A DNA stretch of 64,000 bases from UBA5336 sp964415675 (lineage in GTDB: Bacteria; Pseudomonadota; Alphaproteobacteria; Caulobacterales; Hyphomonadaceae): positions 1 to 64,000 of the forward strand of contig CAYQBG010000012.1 in the NCBI GenBank assembly GCA_964415675.1. Direction: 5' to 3'. The notes beneath the pieces are model-generated. The model saw only the letters and a list, made by a program, of their open reading frames with translations. It had not been told where the DNA came from and made no database searches. Shown in pieces: positions 11,533 to 20,901 of the stretch. Each line of letters starts with the position of its first letter. Position 1 is the first letter of the stretch. The position numbers were made by a program, and so were the translations under genes.

Positions 11533-11889
11533 ATGATGATCGAAGAGATGAACGCCCTCACACTCGCCACCGCCGACATGGACCGCGCGGTGGCCTTCTA
11601 TGACGCGCTCGGCTTTGCCTGCGAATTTGGCGGGCGCGGCGCACCGTTCACGACCTTGCGAATTCCATCCGGCCAGGCGCTGAATCTCATCGCCGATGAG
11701 CGCGCCCGCGAGCTGAATTTCTGGGGCCGTGTCATCTTCCATGTCAGCGATGTCGATGCGATGCATGCCCGCGTCATTGCGGCCGGCTTCATTCCAGAGG
11801 CGGCGCCGCGCGATGCGCCCTGGGGCGAGCGCTATTTCCACCTGACCGATCCGGACGGTCATGAGCTGAGTTTCGCCCGGCGGCTATAA
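11533..11889 (+). CDS. VOC-superfamily (glyoxalase/bleomycin resistance-like) protein
   Basis: 118 residues with the paired beta-alpha-beta-beta-beta layout of the vicinal oxygen chelate fold. The first half includes MNALTLATADMDRAVAFYDALGF, split here by no gaps, and the second half ends with RYFHLTDPDGHELSFARRL, the standard VOC C-terminal strand with the metal-ligand Glu. The substrate is unknown; the family includes lactoylglutathione lyases, dioxygenases and antibiotic-binding proteins. In-frame ATGs exist at 11533, 11536 and 11548; the first is used. It is divergent from valS and precedes the PBP gene by ~95 bases. Confidence 0.82.
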   Translation: MMIEEMNALTLATADMDRAVAFYDALGFACEFGGRGAPFTTLRIPSGQALNLIADERARELNFWGRVIFHVSDVDAMHARVIAAGFIPEAAPRDAPWGERYFHLTDPDGHELSFARRL

Positions 11890-11984
11890 CGCCGCACCCG
11901 CGCCGCATTCACCCTGCATGACAATTTCGCAAGGACACTTTCGGTTTCTTTGCGTTCAGCCGAACCGGTTTATAGAAGGCAGCC

Positions 11985-13976
11985 ATGGCGCAGACACAGC
12001 CGACATTCGGGAAACGGGATGGCCCGCCGCCGCGCCCGGCAGGTCCGCGCAAGAGGCGGCCGATCCTGAAATATTCGCTGATCTCGCTGGCCGTGCTTTT
12101 CAGCGCCGCACTGGGGGCCGGCGCCTGGGTCTGGCACCAGACCTTTCACGACATGCCCAGACTGCCCGAGACCGCGCAGATGTGGGTCATCGGGCGCGAG
12201 CCGGCAACCGAGTTCCGCGCCATGGACGGCACGGTGCTCGATATTCGCGGGCCGCGCTATGGCCAGTTGGTGCGCCTGTCAGACCTGCCCCCACACGTCC
12301 CGCAGGCCTTTATCGCCGCCGAGGACAAGCGCTTCCATGAGCATGATGGCGCCGACACATGGGCGATCCTGCGCGCCGCCTGGTCGAACTGGCGCTCCGG
12401 GCGCACCGTGTCAGGCGCCTCGACACTGACCCAGCAACTGGTCAAGAATCTCGTCCTCTCCCCGGAACGCACGCTGAAGCGCAAGGCACAGGAAGTGCGC
12501 CTCGCCCGCCGGCTGGAAGGGCGCCTGACCAAGGACCAGATTCTCGAGCTTTATCTCAACCGCGCCTATTTCGGGGCCGGCTTTCACGGCCTCGATGCGG
12601 CCAGCCGGCACTATTTCGGCGTCGCCCCGGCGGAGCTGAGCGTTGCCCAGTCCGCCCTGCTCGCCTCCCTGCCCAAGGCCCCCTCGCGCCTCGCCCTGAC
12701 CGAGAATTTGCAGGCCGCACGCGATCGCCAGGCCTATGTGCTGAGCGAAATGGTCAGCGCCGGCTATCTCACCCCTTCGCAGGCTGCCGCGGCGCGCGAG
12801 GAAGAGGTCAGCCTGGCCGATCCCCCGGTCCAGGATCCGCAATTCGGCTACGCCCTCGACCTCGCCGCCGAACAGATCCGCACCCATCTGCCGGACGCCC
12901 CGCCCGACCTCGTCGTCACGGTCACCATCGAGCCGGCAATGCAGGCAAAGGTCCAGGCCATCATCGCGGACCGTATCGCCGAAGAGGGCCCGAAGCTGAA
13001 AGCCAGCCAGGCCGCCGGCGTGCTGATGCGCCCGGATGGCCGCGTCGCCGCAATGGTTGGCGGGGTGGACTATGCCCAGTCGGAGTTCAACCGGGTCACC
13101 CAGGCGCGCCGCCAGCCCGGCTCGGCCTTCAAGGCGATTGTCTATGCCGCCGCCCTCGCGCGCGGCGCTGATCCTTATGACATCCGCGAGGATGGCCCGC
13201 TGAAGATCGGCAAATGGCAGCCGGAGAATTATGCTGGCGGCTATCTTGGCCCGGTCACATTGTCAGAGGCTTATGCCCGCTCGCTCAACACGGTCTCGGT
13301 GCGCCTGACGACTGAAGTCGGCGAGAGAGCCGTGATCGCGATGGGTGAGGCGCTCGGTATCGAGGCGCAGATGCAGGCGCTGCCCTCCATCGCGCTTGGC
13401 AGCCAGGAGGTCACGCTCTGGGATCTCACCCGTGCCTATGGGGCTTTCATGAAAGAGGGCGAACGGCTTGACCCCTGGCTGATTGCGAAGATCGAGGATG
13501 CGCGCGGCAATCTCGTCTATGAGCGTCCGCCCGCAGAGCCGGTGCGCGTTCTGGAAGCCCCGGTGGTGCGCGACATGAACGCGATGATGATCCGCGTGGT
13601 CGAAAGCGGCACCGGCGAGGCCGCCGCCGTGCCTGGCTGGGCCGTGGCGGGCAAGACCGGGACCAGCCAGGATTGGCGCGACGCCTGGTTCATCGGCTAC
13701 ACCTCCGCCATGGTCGCCGGCATCTGGGTGGGCAATGATGATGACAGTTCGATGGCGAAAGTCACCGGCGGCGGCCTGCCTTCCGAGCTCTTTTCCGAGG
13801 TCATGACCGCCGCGCTGGAGGGTGAGCGCGCAGCAGAGCTCGCCGGCGCCGAACGCCACCGCGCCATCAGCGAAGCCGCCGAGCAACGCATCGCCTTCTA
13901 CCGCCAGCTCTCAGGCGCCTTCTCCGCCGTCTCCGGCCGCGACGTGGCGAGCCTTGAGGGTGAGCGGTTGCAATAA
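11985..13976 (+). CDS. bifunctional penicillin-binding protein, class A (PBP1A/1C type)
   Basis: 663-residue inner-membrane peptidoglycan synthase. A short proline/arginine-rich cytoplasmic tail is followed by one membrane anchor (~30-50). The glycosyltransferase family 51 domain has its catalytic Glu in AAEDKRFHEHDG (E113) and the conserved GASTLTQQLVKN and RTLKRKAQE motifs. The transpeptidase domain has SxxK in RQPGSAFK (Ser380), SxN in ARSLNT, and KTG in GKTGTSQD. It would polymerise glycan strands and crosslink stem peptides. At 663 residues it is shorter than E. coli PBP1A and lacks an obvious OB-type insert. The gene appears to be monocistronic. Confidence 0.93.
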   Translation: MAQTQPTFGKRDGPPPRPAGPRKRRPILKYSLISLAVLFSAALGAGAWVWHQTFHDMPRLPETAQMWVIGREPATEFRAMDGTVLDIRGPRYGQLVRLSDLPPHVPQAFIAAEDKRFHEHDGADTWAILRAAWSNWRSGRTVSGASTLTQQLVKNLVLSPERTLKRKAQEVRLARRLEGRLTKDQILELYLNRAYFGAGFHGLDAASRHYFGVAPAELSVAQSALLASLPKAPSRLALTENLQAARDRQAYVLSEMVSAGYLTPSQAAAAREEEVSLADPPVQDPQFGYALDLAAEQIRTHLPDAPPDLVVTVTIEPAMQAKVQAIIADRIAEEGPKLKASQAAGVLMRPDGRVAAMVGGVDYAQSEFNRVTQARRQPGSAFKAIVYAAALARGADPYDIREDGPLKIGKWQPENYAGGYLGPVTLSEAYARSLNTVSVRLTTEVGERAVIAMGEALGIEAQMQALPSIALGSQEVTLWDLTRAYGAFMKEGERLDPWLIAKIEDARGNLVYERPPAEPVRVLEAPVVRDMNAMMIRVVESGTGEAAAVPGWAVAGKTGTSQDWRDAWFIGYTSAMVAGIWVGNDDDSSMAKVTGGGLPSELFSEVMTAALEGERAAELAGAERHRAISEAAEQRIAFYRQLSGAFSAVSGRDVASLEGERLQ

Positions 13977-14143
13977 GGTGTGGGGGGCCGCAGGCAACCG
14001 CGACGACACCACATGCCGATCGCGCAGAAGCATGCTCTGCAAGAAGTCAACCTCGGCTGTTTCATCCAACGAGGAAATATTGGCTTGATTGGCAAGCTGC
14101 TCAGCCTATTACTGCTTACGTGTTCTACCTCGTGGAGGCTGGT

Positions 14144-15979
14144 GTGGGGAAGAAGAAACGCAAATCTCAAGAGGTATTGAACCCATTTTTCGCTTCCGGG
14201 TGTGTTCGTCTGATACGTGCGGGCGTGGTGTTCCTGATCGGGCTTCTTGTCCTTTTCAAGTCTCTCGCCGCACTTAGAGATGGAGATAGCGCTTACGTCT
14301 TCATAGCTGCCTTCGCGGCCTCCATTCTCATACTTTCGGGATTGACCGGGTTCAAGCAAGCTGTAGACCGACTGACGGGTTTCGAGCCCGACCCCAGATC
14401 ACCTGCTGACCTTGTTACCCGTATACGCGATGAAAAACCTGTCGCGACAATTGGTAAATCGCAACGCTATAAAGCAGGAGAGATAAAAGAGCTGTTGGAT
14501 GTCGGGACTCCGCCAGAGGGCCGCGGTCGTTCAGGAACACTCGGTCGTCTTTCACAACTATTCTTGCCCGGCTTGCGATATGCCCCTCCCGAACTTCGGC
14601 TTCTGCTCGAATATATTTTCTCGTGCGCAATAAACACCGGCATTATTTTCGGTCTGGCGATCTTTTTCCTTCAGGCGGCGGCCACAGTCGGACTTGAGCT
14701 TGAGGGAGCTTCGCTTGGTCTGTTCTGGTGGGTTGTTGCATTTGTTCTGCTGGCCCGCTGGCGGCTTTTCGTGCGACCATCGACCCTGACTATGCAATTG
14801 GCCCAGCTGAAGGACGCCTCGCCCGGCACGCTTCAGGCCACAATTCTGTTTCTGGCAATGCTGGCGGGACTGGGCTTTCTCGCTTCCCAGTTCGACGCCT
14901 CGATGTTCGGGCTGGAGGGTCGAGAACTTTCAGCCGCCAATGCGCTGCTTGATGAGAAGATTCAGAGTGCAGGCCCGATCAGATTGGTGGCACTGATCGT
15001 GTTTCTGGCGTTCACGCTGGTCGCGATGGCTTTGTTTTTCTGGTTTGTACGCATGGGCAGGCTGAATGATCTATCTGGTGAACTGGATGAAAACGTGAGC
15101 AGTCTTCGTTTCCTGCGCGACGGCGTCGGCAATCCGGGACATTTTGTCGAGGCAGTGATTACAGCGCTTCAGAGCGGGAACGGAGAACAGTCCGGCGTAA
15201 GGATCTATAATCAAGGCACCTCTATTTACGCCGAGACGCAACCAACTTTGCAGAAGGCTCCAATCTCCAAGGCCATCCCATTCGTTGCCGAAGGTATGGG
15301 GAATGTTCTGCTTGTCCTGGCCGCAATCGTGATCGGTTTCAGACTCCCGGAATTGTCGGGCTTGAGCGCGGCATTTAACGCCGCAGAAATTTCAGACGGG
15401 CCGACAGAAGCGCAACTCATGCAAGCGTGGCAGGAACTCGGAAGCATCGGACCCTGGATCCTGACCTTCCTCATATTCGGTGGCTTCGGGAAATGGTTTC
15501 TAGGCTTGTCAGAAGCCTTTCTCGGGGAAACAAATTTCCGCTCAACGCTTCTTAGGGCAGAATTGAGCGGTACTGAAACGAACGTCACGAAATCGATCGG
15601 GAATGCGGCTTTCGACACTTACAAAACCGAGGTCAGTGTTCCTTACATGAACGGGGTCGTGGAGGGGGCTTCGATCACATTGCACACCTGTGCCTTCGCT
15701 CGTCCAAACGCCAATGGACTTATGGGTCCGCGTTCAATCCTGGAATTTGGTAGTGATGAGGGATTGCTTGGTAAGGTGGTCAAGGACGCGGTGCAATCTC
15801 TGGACGAACTGCGCTTTATTCCCCAGCTACAATATGGTGACCGTACTTCTCTCGAAGAGAGTGTTGATATCAATGCGGGTCACGCGCAGGCCGTGTATCA
15901 TGGAACAGAGACTGTCGCGCTTCCTGCATCGGGTCCGGCTCCGAAGCTGATCTCGGATACCAGTTCGGAGGATGATTGA
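14144..15979 (+). CDS. polytopic membrane protein of unknown function, AT-richer than neighbours
   Basis: 611 residues from a GTG at 14144, chosen because GTGGAGG lies five bases upstream; an in-frame GTG at 14120 has none. The protein begins with a lysine-rich stretch (MGKKKRKSQEV). It has about eight hydrophobic segments: two early, three around residues 160-260, one near 300 and two near 390-460. A ~140-residue C-terminal soluble domain ends in a Ser/Asp/Glu tail. No transporter, channel or enzyme motif is recognised. Codon choice uses many more A/T third positions than flanking genes, and there is no functional neighbour. Both points suggest horizontal acquisition. It converges on the YejF-like gene. 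Confidence 0.7.
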   Translation: MGKKKRKSQEVLNPFFASGCVRLIRAGVVFLIGLLVLFKSLAALRDGDSAYVFIAAFAASILILSGLTGFKQAVDRLTGFEPDPRSPADLVTRIRDEKPVATIGKSQRYKAGEIKELLDVGTPPEGRGRSGTLGRLSQLFLPGLRYAPPELRLLLEYIFSCAINTGIIFGLAIFFLQAAATVGLELEGASLGLFWWVVAFVLLARWRLFVRPSTLTMQLAQLKDASPGTLQATILFLAMLAGLGFLASQFDASMFGLEGRELSAANALLDEKIQSAGPIRLVALIVFLAFTLVAMALFFWFVRMGRLNDLSGELDENVSSLRFLRDGVGNPGHFVEAVITALQSGNGEQSGVRIYNQGTSIYAETQPTLQKAPISKAIPFVAEGMGNVLLVLAAIVIGFRLPELSGLSAAFNAAEISDGPTEAQLMQAWQELGSIGPWILTFLIFGGFGKWFLGLSEAFLGETNFRSTLLRAELSGTETNVTKSIGNAAFDTYKTEVSVPYMNGVVEGASITLHTCAFARPNANGLMGPRSILEFGSDEGLLGKVVKDAVQSLDELRFIPQLQYGDRTSLEESVDINAGHAQAVYHGTETVALPASGPAPKLISDTSSEDD

Positions 15980-16039
15980 TCCGACGAATTCGCTGGCCTC
16001 ACCATATTGCCATGTCGGGTGCATGAAGCGTCAGCGAAA

Positions 16040-16076
16040 TGCACCATCCGCTCTTGCCGCCCGCGCCGATGGTGCA
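16040..16076. terminator. inverted repeat between convergent genes
   Basis: TGCACCATC and GATGGTGCA form a perfect nine-base stem around a 19-base loop. It lies between the end of the membrane protein gene and the end of the ABC ATPase gene, so a shared bidirectional terminator is the simplest reading. The long loop and lack of a T run make it unproven. Confidence 0.45.
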
Positions 16077-16106
16077 AATCGGCCTGCGCCCGCCTTGCCC
16101 ACCCCC

Positions 16107-17945
16107 TCACGCCTCCAGCCCCTCGCTTCCCTCGAACGGATCATGCTCGGCGACCAGGTGGCCGGGGGCGATTTCGATGAGTTTCGGCTGGTATTGCTCG
16201 GCGTCCGGGTCGTCGACCAGTCTTGACTTGAGGAAGCGCAGGGCCGCGCGGCTGTCGAGCGGGCTGGGCAGGTCGCCGGTGAGCTTGACCCGCTCGCGCG
16301 CCTTCTCGCTGTCAGGATCGGGGCGCGGCACCGCCGAGATCAGCGCGCGCGTATAGGGGTGGCGCGCGTCTTCATAGATCGCCGTGCGCGAGGCCATTTC
16401 CACCACCCGGCCCAGATAGAGCACCATCACCCGGTGGCTGATCTCGCGCACCACCGACAGGTCATGGCTGATAAACATCATGGCGAGGCCAAACTCCTTC
16501 TGAAGCTCTATCAGCAGGTCCACCACCTGCGCCTGCACCGAGACATCCAGCGCCGAGACCGCCTCGTCGCAGATGACAAGCTCAGGGTCGAGGATCATGG
16601 CGCGGGCAATGCCGACGCGCTGGTTCTGCCCGCCCGACAGCTCATGCGGGTAGCGGTTGATGAGGTTCGGATCGAGCCCGACGCGCGGCAGGATCTCGCG
16701 CACCTTCGCCTCGCGCGCCGCGCTATCGAGATGGCGGGCATGGACGGTGAGCGGCTCTGCGATGGAGCGGCCAATGCTCATGCGCGGATCGAGGCTGGCG
16801 AGCGGGTCCTGGAAGACGATCTGAAGGTCCGAGCGCAGGTCGATGAGTTCGCGGCGCGACGCGCTGGCTATGTCGCGCCCGAGCCAGGCCACCGCGCCCG
16901 AGGTCGGCGGGACGAGCCGCAGCACCGCGCGCGCCAGGGTGGACTTGCCGCAGCCACTCTCCCCGACAATGCCGAGCGTCTCGCCGGGGCGAAGATCGAA
17001 GCTGACGCCATTGACGGCCTTCAGCGGCCGTGTCCGCCCGAACAGGCCGCCGCCAGCCGGAACCGGGAAATGCACCGCCATGTCGCGCACTTTCAGCGCG
17101 GGTGTCACATCCTCGCCAGGCGCCGGGCCGAGCGTGGGGCGGCCCTCGCGATTGGGCTGGTCGATGCGCGGCACCGCGTCGAGCAGCATTTTCGTATAGT
17201 CATGCTGCGGGCGGTAGAAAATGTCGCCGACCGGCCCGCGCTCGACAATCTCGCCATGGCGCATCACCACGACATCATCGCACATGCGCGCGACCACGCC
17301 CATATCATGGGTGATCAGGATGATTGACGTGTCGGTCTCGCGCTTGAGATCGTCCATCAGGTCGAGCACCTGCGCCTGCACGGTGACATCCAGCGCGGTC
17401 GTCGGCTCGTCGGCGATCAGCAATTCCGGGTCACACAGCATGGCGATGGCGATCATCACTCGCTGGCGCATGCCGCCGGACAGCTCATGGGGAAACTGGT
17501 CCAGCCGCCGGCGCGCTTCGGGAATGCGCACATTCTCCAGCCAGTCCACGCAATGCTTATCGGCCGCCTCGCCCTTTATGTCGCGATGCAGGGCGAGCAC
17601 TTCGCGCATCTGCGCACCGACCGTCATGTGCGGGGTCAGCGAGGTCAGCGGATCCTGGAAGATCATCGACATGCGCGCGCCGCGAATCTCGCGCAGGGTG
17701 CGCGCGCCGGCACCTAGCAATTCGGTGTCATGAAACCGGATCGAGCCGCTTGTGCGGCCGTTGTCGGCGATCAGGCCCATTGCGGCCAGCGCGCTCTGGC
17801 TCTTGCCCGATCCGCTTTCGCCGACAATGCCAAGGCACTGGCCGCCTGAAATATCGAAATCGATGCCGCGGACAGCCTCGACCGGGCCGTCAGGGGTCTG
17901 GAAAGTGACGCTGAGGTCACGAACGGAAAGAACAGTTTCGCTCAT
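16107..17945 (-). CDS. ABC transporter, tandem ATP-binding protein (YejF/DppDF-like)
   Basis: 612 residues made of two ABC ATPase domains in one chain, as in YejF of the peptide/microcin C importer; usually DppD and DppF are separate. Domain 1 has Walker A GESGSGKSQS and signature LSGGMRQRV. Domain 2 has Walker A GESGCGKST and signature LSGGQNQRVGIARA. Each is followed by a Walker B with Asp-Glu (LLIADEPTTALD, LVICDEAVSALD). The oligopeptide-type C-terminal extension follows each. It would power uptake of peptides or related solutes at the inner membrane. No permease or binding-protein genes are adjacent, so its partners must be elsewhere. The ATG at 17945 starts MSETVLSVRDL; an in-frame TTG at 17981 is less likely. 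Confidence 0.9.
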   Translation of the reverse strand: MSETVLSVRDLSVTFQTPDGPVEAVRGIDFDISGGQCLGIVGESGSGKSQSALAAMGLIADNGRTSGSIRFHDTELLGAGARTLREIRGARMSMIFQDPLTSLTPHMTVGAQMREVLALHRDIKGEAADKHCVDWLENVRIPEARRRLDQFPHELSGGMRQRVMIAIAMLCDPELLIADEPTTALDVTVQAQVLDLMDDLKRETDTSIILITHDMGVVARMCDDVVVMRHGEIVERGPVGDIFYRPQHDYTKMLLDAVPRIDQPNREGRPTLGPAPGEDVTPALKVRDMAVHFPVPAGGGLFGRTRPLKAVNGVSFDLRPGETLGIVGESGCGKSTLARAVLRLVPPTSGAVAWLGRDIASASRRELIDLRSDLQIVFQDPLASLDPRMSIGRSIAEPLTVHARHLDSAAREAKVREILPRVGLDPNLINRYPHELSGGQNQRVGIARAMILDPELVICDEAVSALDVSVQAQVVDLLIELQKEFGLAMMFISHDLSVVREISHRVMVLYLGRVVEMASRTAIYEDARHPYTRALISAVPRPDPDSEKARERVKLTGDLPSPLDSRAALRFLKSRLVDDPDAEQYQPKLIEIAPGHLVAEHDPFEGSEGLEA

Positions 17946-18022
17946 GTCTCCATATCGGCGCAAAGAGGCCGGTGAAGTCAATCAGTTCGCCGCAGGTCAG
18001 GCAGATTGTCCACGCAACGGGC

Positions 18023-18040
18023 TTGCGGGCCAGCCCGCAA
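18023..18040. promoter_or_regulatory. 18-bp palindrome in the divergent yejF-like / alcohol dehydrogenase gap
   Basis: TTGCGGGC, two central bases, then GCCCGCAA. It is a perfect inverted repeat midway between two divergently transcribed genes, as expected of a dimeric repressor operator. No regulator gene is adjacent. A chance GC-rich palindrome is the alternative. Confidence 0.4.
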
Positions 18041-18086
18041 CAATGGTCAATACAGGCCAGACCAGCAAATCCGGAGAGCCCGCCCC

Positions 18087-19217
18087 ATGCCTGTCATGAA
18101 TTACCTGACCACCTGCGTTTTCGACCATGGGGTGCTCAAACAGCTGCCCAAGACGCTGAAAGGGCTGGGTGGGGCACGGCCTTTCATCGTCACCGATCCG
18201 GGCATCAGGGCGGCGGGCCTGCTCGATCGCGTCACCAGCGCGCTTGAAGGCGAGCCGACCGGCATTTTCGCGGAGACAGAACCCAACCCGACCGAGCGCC
18301 AGGCGCGTGAAGCGACGCAGGCCTACACCGCGTCCGGCGCTGACAGCCTGATCGCACTCGGTGGCGGCTCCAGCATGGACATGGCCAAGATCGTCGGTCT
18401 CATGGCCACTCATGAAGGCCCTTATGACCAGTATGGCGCGCTGAAGGGCGGCGCGCGCAAGATCGGAAAAATCCCGCCGCTCATTGCCATTCCCACCACG
18501 GCGGGCACAGGCTCAGAGGTCTCGGTCGGCGCAGTCGTCATCCTCGACAATGGCACCAAGGAAACGATTGTCTCACCGAACCTGATACCGGCCACCGCCA
18601 TCTGCGACCCGGACCTGACGCTCGGCCTGCCGGCTGGGATGACCGCTGCGACGGGCATGGATGCGGTCACCCATTGTATCGAATCCGTGCTCAGCCCGAA
18701 CGCAAACCCGCCCGCCGAAGGGATCGGCTATGACGGCGTACACCGCGCGGTCGGCAATGGCTGGCTGAAACGCGCCGTGGCCGACGGCTCGGACGCCGAA
18801 GCGCGCTGGCACATGATGATGGCGAGTTATGAGGGCGCGCTCGCCTTCGTGAAAGGGCTGGGCGGCGTCCATGCGCTGTCGCATGCCGCCGGGCGCCTGC
18901 ACGAGAAACGCCTGCATCATGGCACGCTGAACGCGATCTTCCTTCCTCATCTGCTGCGCGAGAACAAGGCCGCCGCCGATGAGAAATATGCCCGCCTCGC
19001 CTTCGCGATGGGGCTGCCGGCGGGCGCTGACCTGGCCGAGGCGATTGAAAAGCTCAATGAGGAGATCGGCATTCCGGCGAAGCTCTCGCAGATCGGACTC
19101 GAAGCAGGCGATGGCCCTGCGATTGTCGATTATGCGCTGAAGGATCTTGCGCATCTCTCGAATGCCAGGCCGCTGGAGCGCGGCGATTATGAGCGCATCT
19201 ACGAGACGGCGCTTTAA
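18087..19217 (+). CDS. iron-containing alcohol dehydrogenase
   Basis: 376-residue group III (Fe-dependent) NAD(P) alcohol dehydrogenase. The nucleotide-binding motif is GGGSSMDMAK and the family block is PTTAGTGSEVS. Metal-binding residues fall in MTAATGMDAVTHCIE and in GVHALSHAAGRLHEKRLHHG, which carries the conserved His ligands. Members oxidise short-chain alcohols, butanol, 1,3-propanediol, lactaldehyde or maleylacetate; the sequence does not decide among them. The ATG at 18087 has GGAG eleven bases upstream; a frame extending to 18006 is not favoured. The stop overlaps the 3' end of the convergent photolyase gene by four bases. Confidence 0.9.
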   Translation: MPVMNYLTTCVFDHGVLKQLPKTLKGLGGARPFIVTDPGIRAAGLLDRVTSALEGEPTGIFAETEPNPTERQAREATQAYTASGADSLIALGGGSSMDMAKIVGLMATHEGPYDQYGALKGGARKIGKIPPLIAIPTTAGTGSEVSVGAVVILDNGTKETIVSPNLIPATAICDPDLTLGLPAGMTAATGMDAVTHCIESVLSPNANPPAEGIGYDGVHRAVGNGWLKRAVADGSDAEARWHMMMASYEGALAFVKGLGGVHALSHAAGRLHEKRLHHGTLNAIFLPHLLRENKAAADEKYARLAFAMGLPAGADLAEAIEKLNEEIGIPAKLSQIGLEAGDGPAIVDYALKDLAHLSNARPLERGDYERIYETAL

Positions 19218-20776
19218 TTCTCAGTCTTGCCGAGCGGCAATGACAATTGCGCGTTGCCGCTGGTGTCCGCCTTTTTCCCGGCGCTCGCCCGGCGCCCGGT
19301 CATCGGCATGCCGGACTTGCGCGAGCCATGCTTGACCTGAATGGCGTTCGCGGTCTGGCGATAATCCGGGCCGCGTCGCACCGCCCAGACTTTCTGGCGG
19401 GCCAGTTTCGCGGCGGCGAGGTGATCGATGACCGGGAACGGGTATGTCTTGCCCAGAAGCTGGTCGGCCGCCTCCCATGTCCAGGGCTCATGGATGAAGG
19501 CATCCGGCAGGCTGGCCAGTTCGGGCACCCAGCGGCGCACGAAGACACCGCCGGGGTCCTGGTCATGGCCCTGTTTGACCGGATTGTAGATGCGCACCGT
19601 ATTGATGCCGGTCGTTCCCGACTGCATCTGCATCTGCGGCCAGTGAATGCCGGGCTCATAGTCTGTGAACAGGCGCGCGAGATGTTCGCCCGGCCGGCGC
19701 CAGTCCAGCCAGAGATGATAGGACGACACCGCCACCAGCATCGCGCGCATGCGGAAATTCATCCAGCCGGTGGCCATCAGCGCCCGCATGCAGGCATCGA
19801 CAAAGGGCAGGCCCGTCTCGCCTCGTTCCCAGGCCTCAAGACGCGCCGCATCGGGCTCGGCCGGCCGCAGACCGTCATAAGCGCGATGCAGGTTGCGCCA
19901 TTCCAGTTCGGGTTCGTCTTCCAGCTTCTGGGTGAAATGATCGCGCCAGTGAAGCCGGCCTGAGAAGCTGGTCAGAGACCCGCGCCAGCCGCCGGTCGTG
20001 CCTTTCGGCGCCTGTTTCAGCGCGCGCTGGCGCGCCCAGGTCGCCTGCGTGACCTCCCGCATCGACAGCGTGCCCCAGGCGAGATGCGGAGACAGGCGTG
20101 AACAATGCTCGAACCCGGTCACCGGGCTCGACATGGCCTTGCGGTACGGTTCGCCGCGCTGATGCAGGAAGCTCTCCAGCGTCTCAAGACCGGCCGCACG
20201 CCCGCCAGCCTGGCGCCCCGGGCAGGGGTCGGCGGGCAGGCCAAGATCCTGCTCGGCAGGAACAGCCCCTGGCGTGATGCCCTCCAGCGGTTCAAGCGCC
20301 GGCGCGCGGGCTTCCGGTTCCGCCATGAACCGATCCCAGCGCCGCGCCCAGCCATTACGGCTCTTCATGCGGCGGATCACGCCGGACTGGCGCAGTTCAT
20401 GCCAGGCAATGCCTCGCGCCTTGCACCACGCCGCGACACGCAGATCGCGCGCATAAGTCCAGCCATTGCCCGTTTCTTCATGAGACCAGAGCGCGGCAAC
20501 GCCATGGGCCGCGTCAATTGTCTCGAAAATCTCCAGCACATCCCCGCTGCGCAGGATGAGCGGCTGGCCCCGCACGCCGAGCGCCTCGCGCAGTTCGTGC
20601 AGGCTCTCGCGAACAAAGGCCCAGTGCCGAGCCGACAGGTCGGGCTGCTGCCAAAGCTCCGGCTCTGCCACGAAAAGCGGCAGGACGGGCCCATGCGCCG
20701 CCGCACCGGCCAGCGCGCGATGATCCTCGACACGCAAATCCCGTTTGAACCAGACCAGCTGGACCTTTCTGCGCAA
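19214..20776 (-). CDS. cryptochrome/photolyase-family FAD flavoprotein
   Basis: About 520 residues. The N-terminal alpha/beta antenna domain starts VQLVWFKRDLRVEDHRAL, the usual photolyase opening. The FAD-binding helical domain contains RLSPHLAWGTLSMREV, GRLHWRDHF, GLPFVDACMRALMATGWMNF and the block around DYEPGIHWPQMQMQSG. The Trp-rich surfaces suit light-driven electron transfer. It would repair UV-induced pyrimidine dimers or act as a cryptochrome; the subclass is not certain. The C-terminus has a basic tail (TGRRASAGKKADTSGN). Start choice: TTG at 20776 has GGAGG five bases upstream; the GTG at 20788 is the alternative, adding four residues. Confidence 0.87.
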   Translation of the reverse strand: MRRKVQLVWFKRDLRVEDHRALAGAAAHGPVLPLFVAEPELWQQPDLSARHWAFVRESLHELREALGVRGQPLILRSGDVLEIFETIDAAHGVAALWSHEETGNGWTYARDLRVAAWCKARGIAWHELRQSGVIRRMKSRNGWARRWDRFMAEPEARAPALEPLEGITPGAVPAEQDLGLPADPCPGRQAGGRAAGLETLESFLHQRGEPYRKAMSSPVTGFEHCSRLSPHLAWGTLSMREVTQATWARQRALKQAPKGTTGGWRGSLTSFSGRLHWRDHFTQKLEDEPELEWRNLHRAYDGLRPAEPDAARLEAWERGETGLPFVDACMRALMATGWMNFRMRAMLVAVSSYHLWLDWRRPGEHLARLFTDYEPGIHWPQMQMQSGTTGINTVRIYNPVKQGHDQDPGGVFVRRWVPELASLPDAFIHEPWTWEAADQLLGKTYPFPVIDHLAAAKLARQKVWAVRRGPDYRQTANAIQVKHGSRKSGMPMTGRRASAGKKADTSGNAQLSLPLGKTEN

Positions 20777-20901
20777 AATGACCTCCACAATGCGATCTTG
20801 CTGGGCGAGTTAGGTCGCGCGGGCGGCGTCGCCATTGAAACGCGCCCCAAGCCGCGCAATGGTCAATCGCAAAGGTCCAGACAGACTGCGGAGCCAGACC
20901 C

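Noticed and set aside
14558..14797. Minus-strand frame inside the orphan membrane protein gene
   Set aside because: Lys/Gln/Asn-rich shadow frame without a ribosome binding site.
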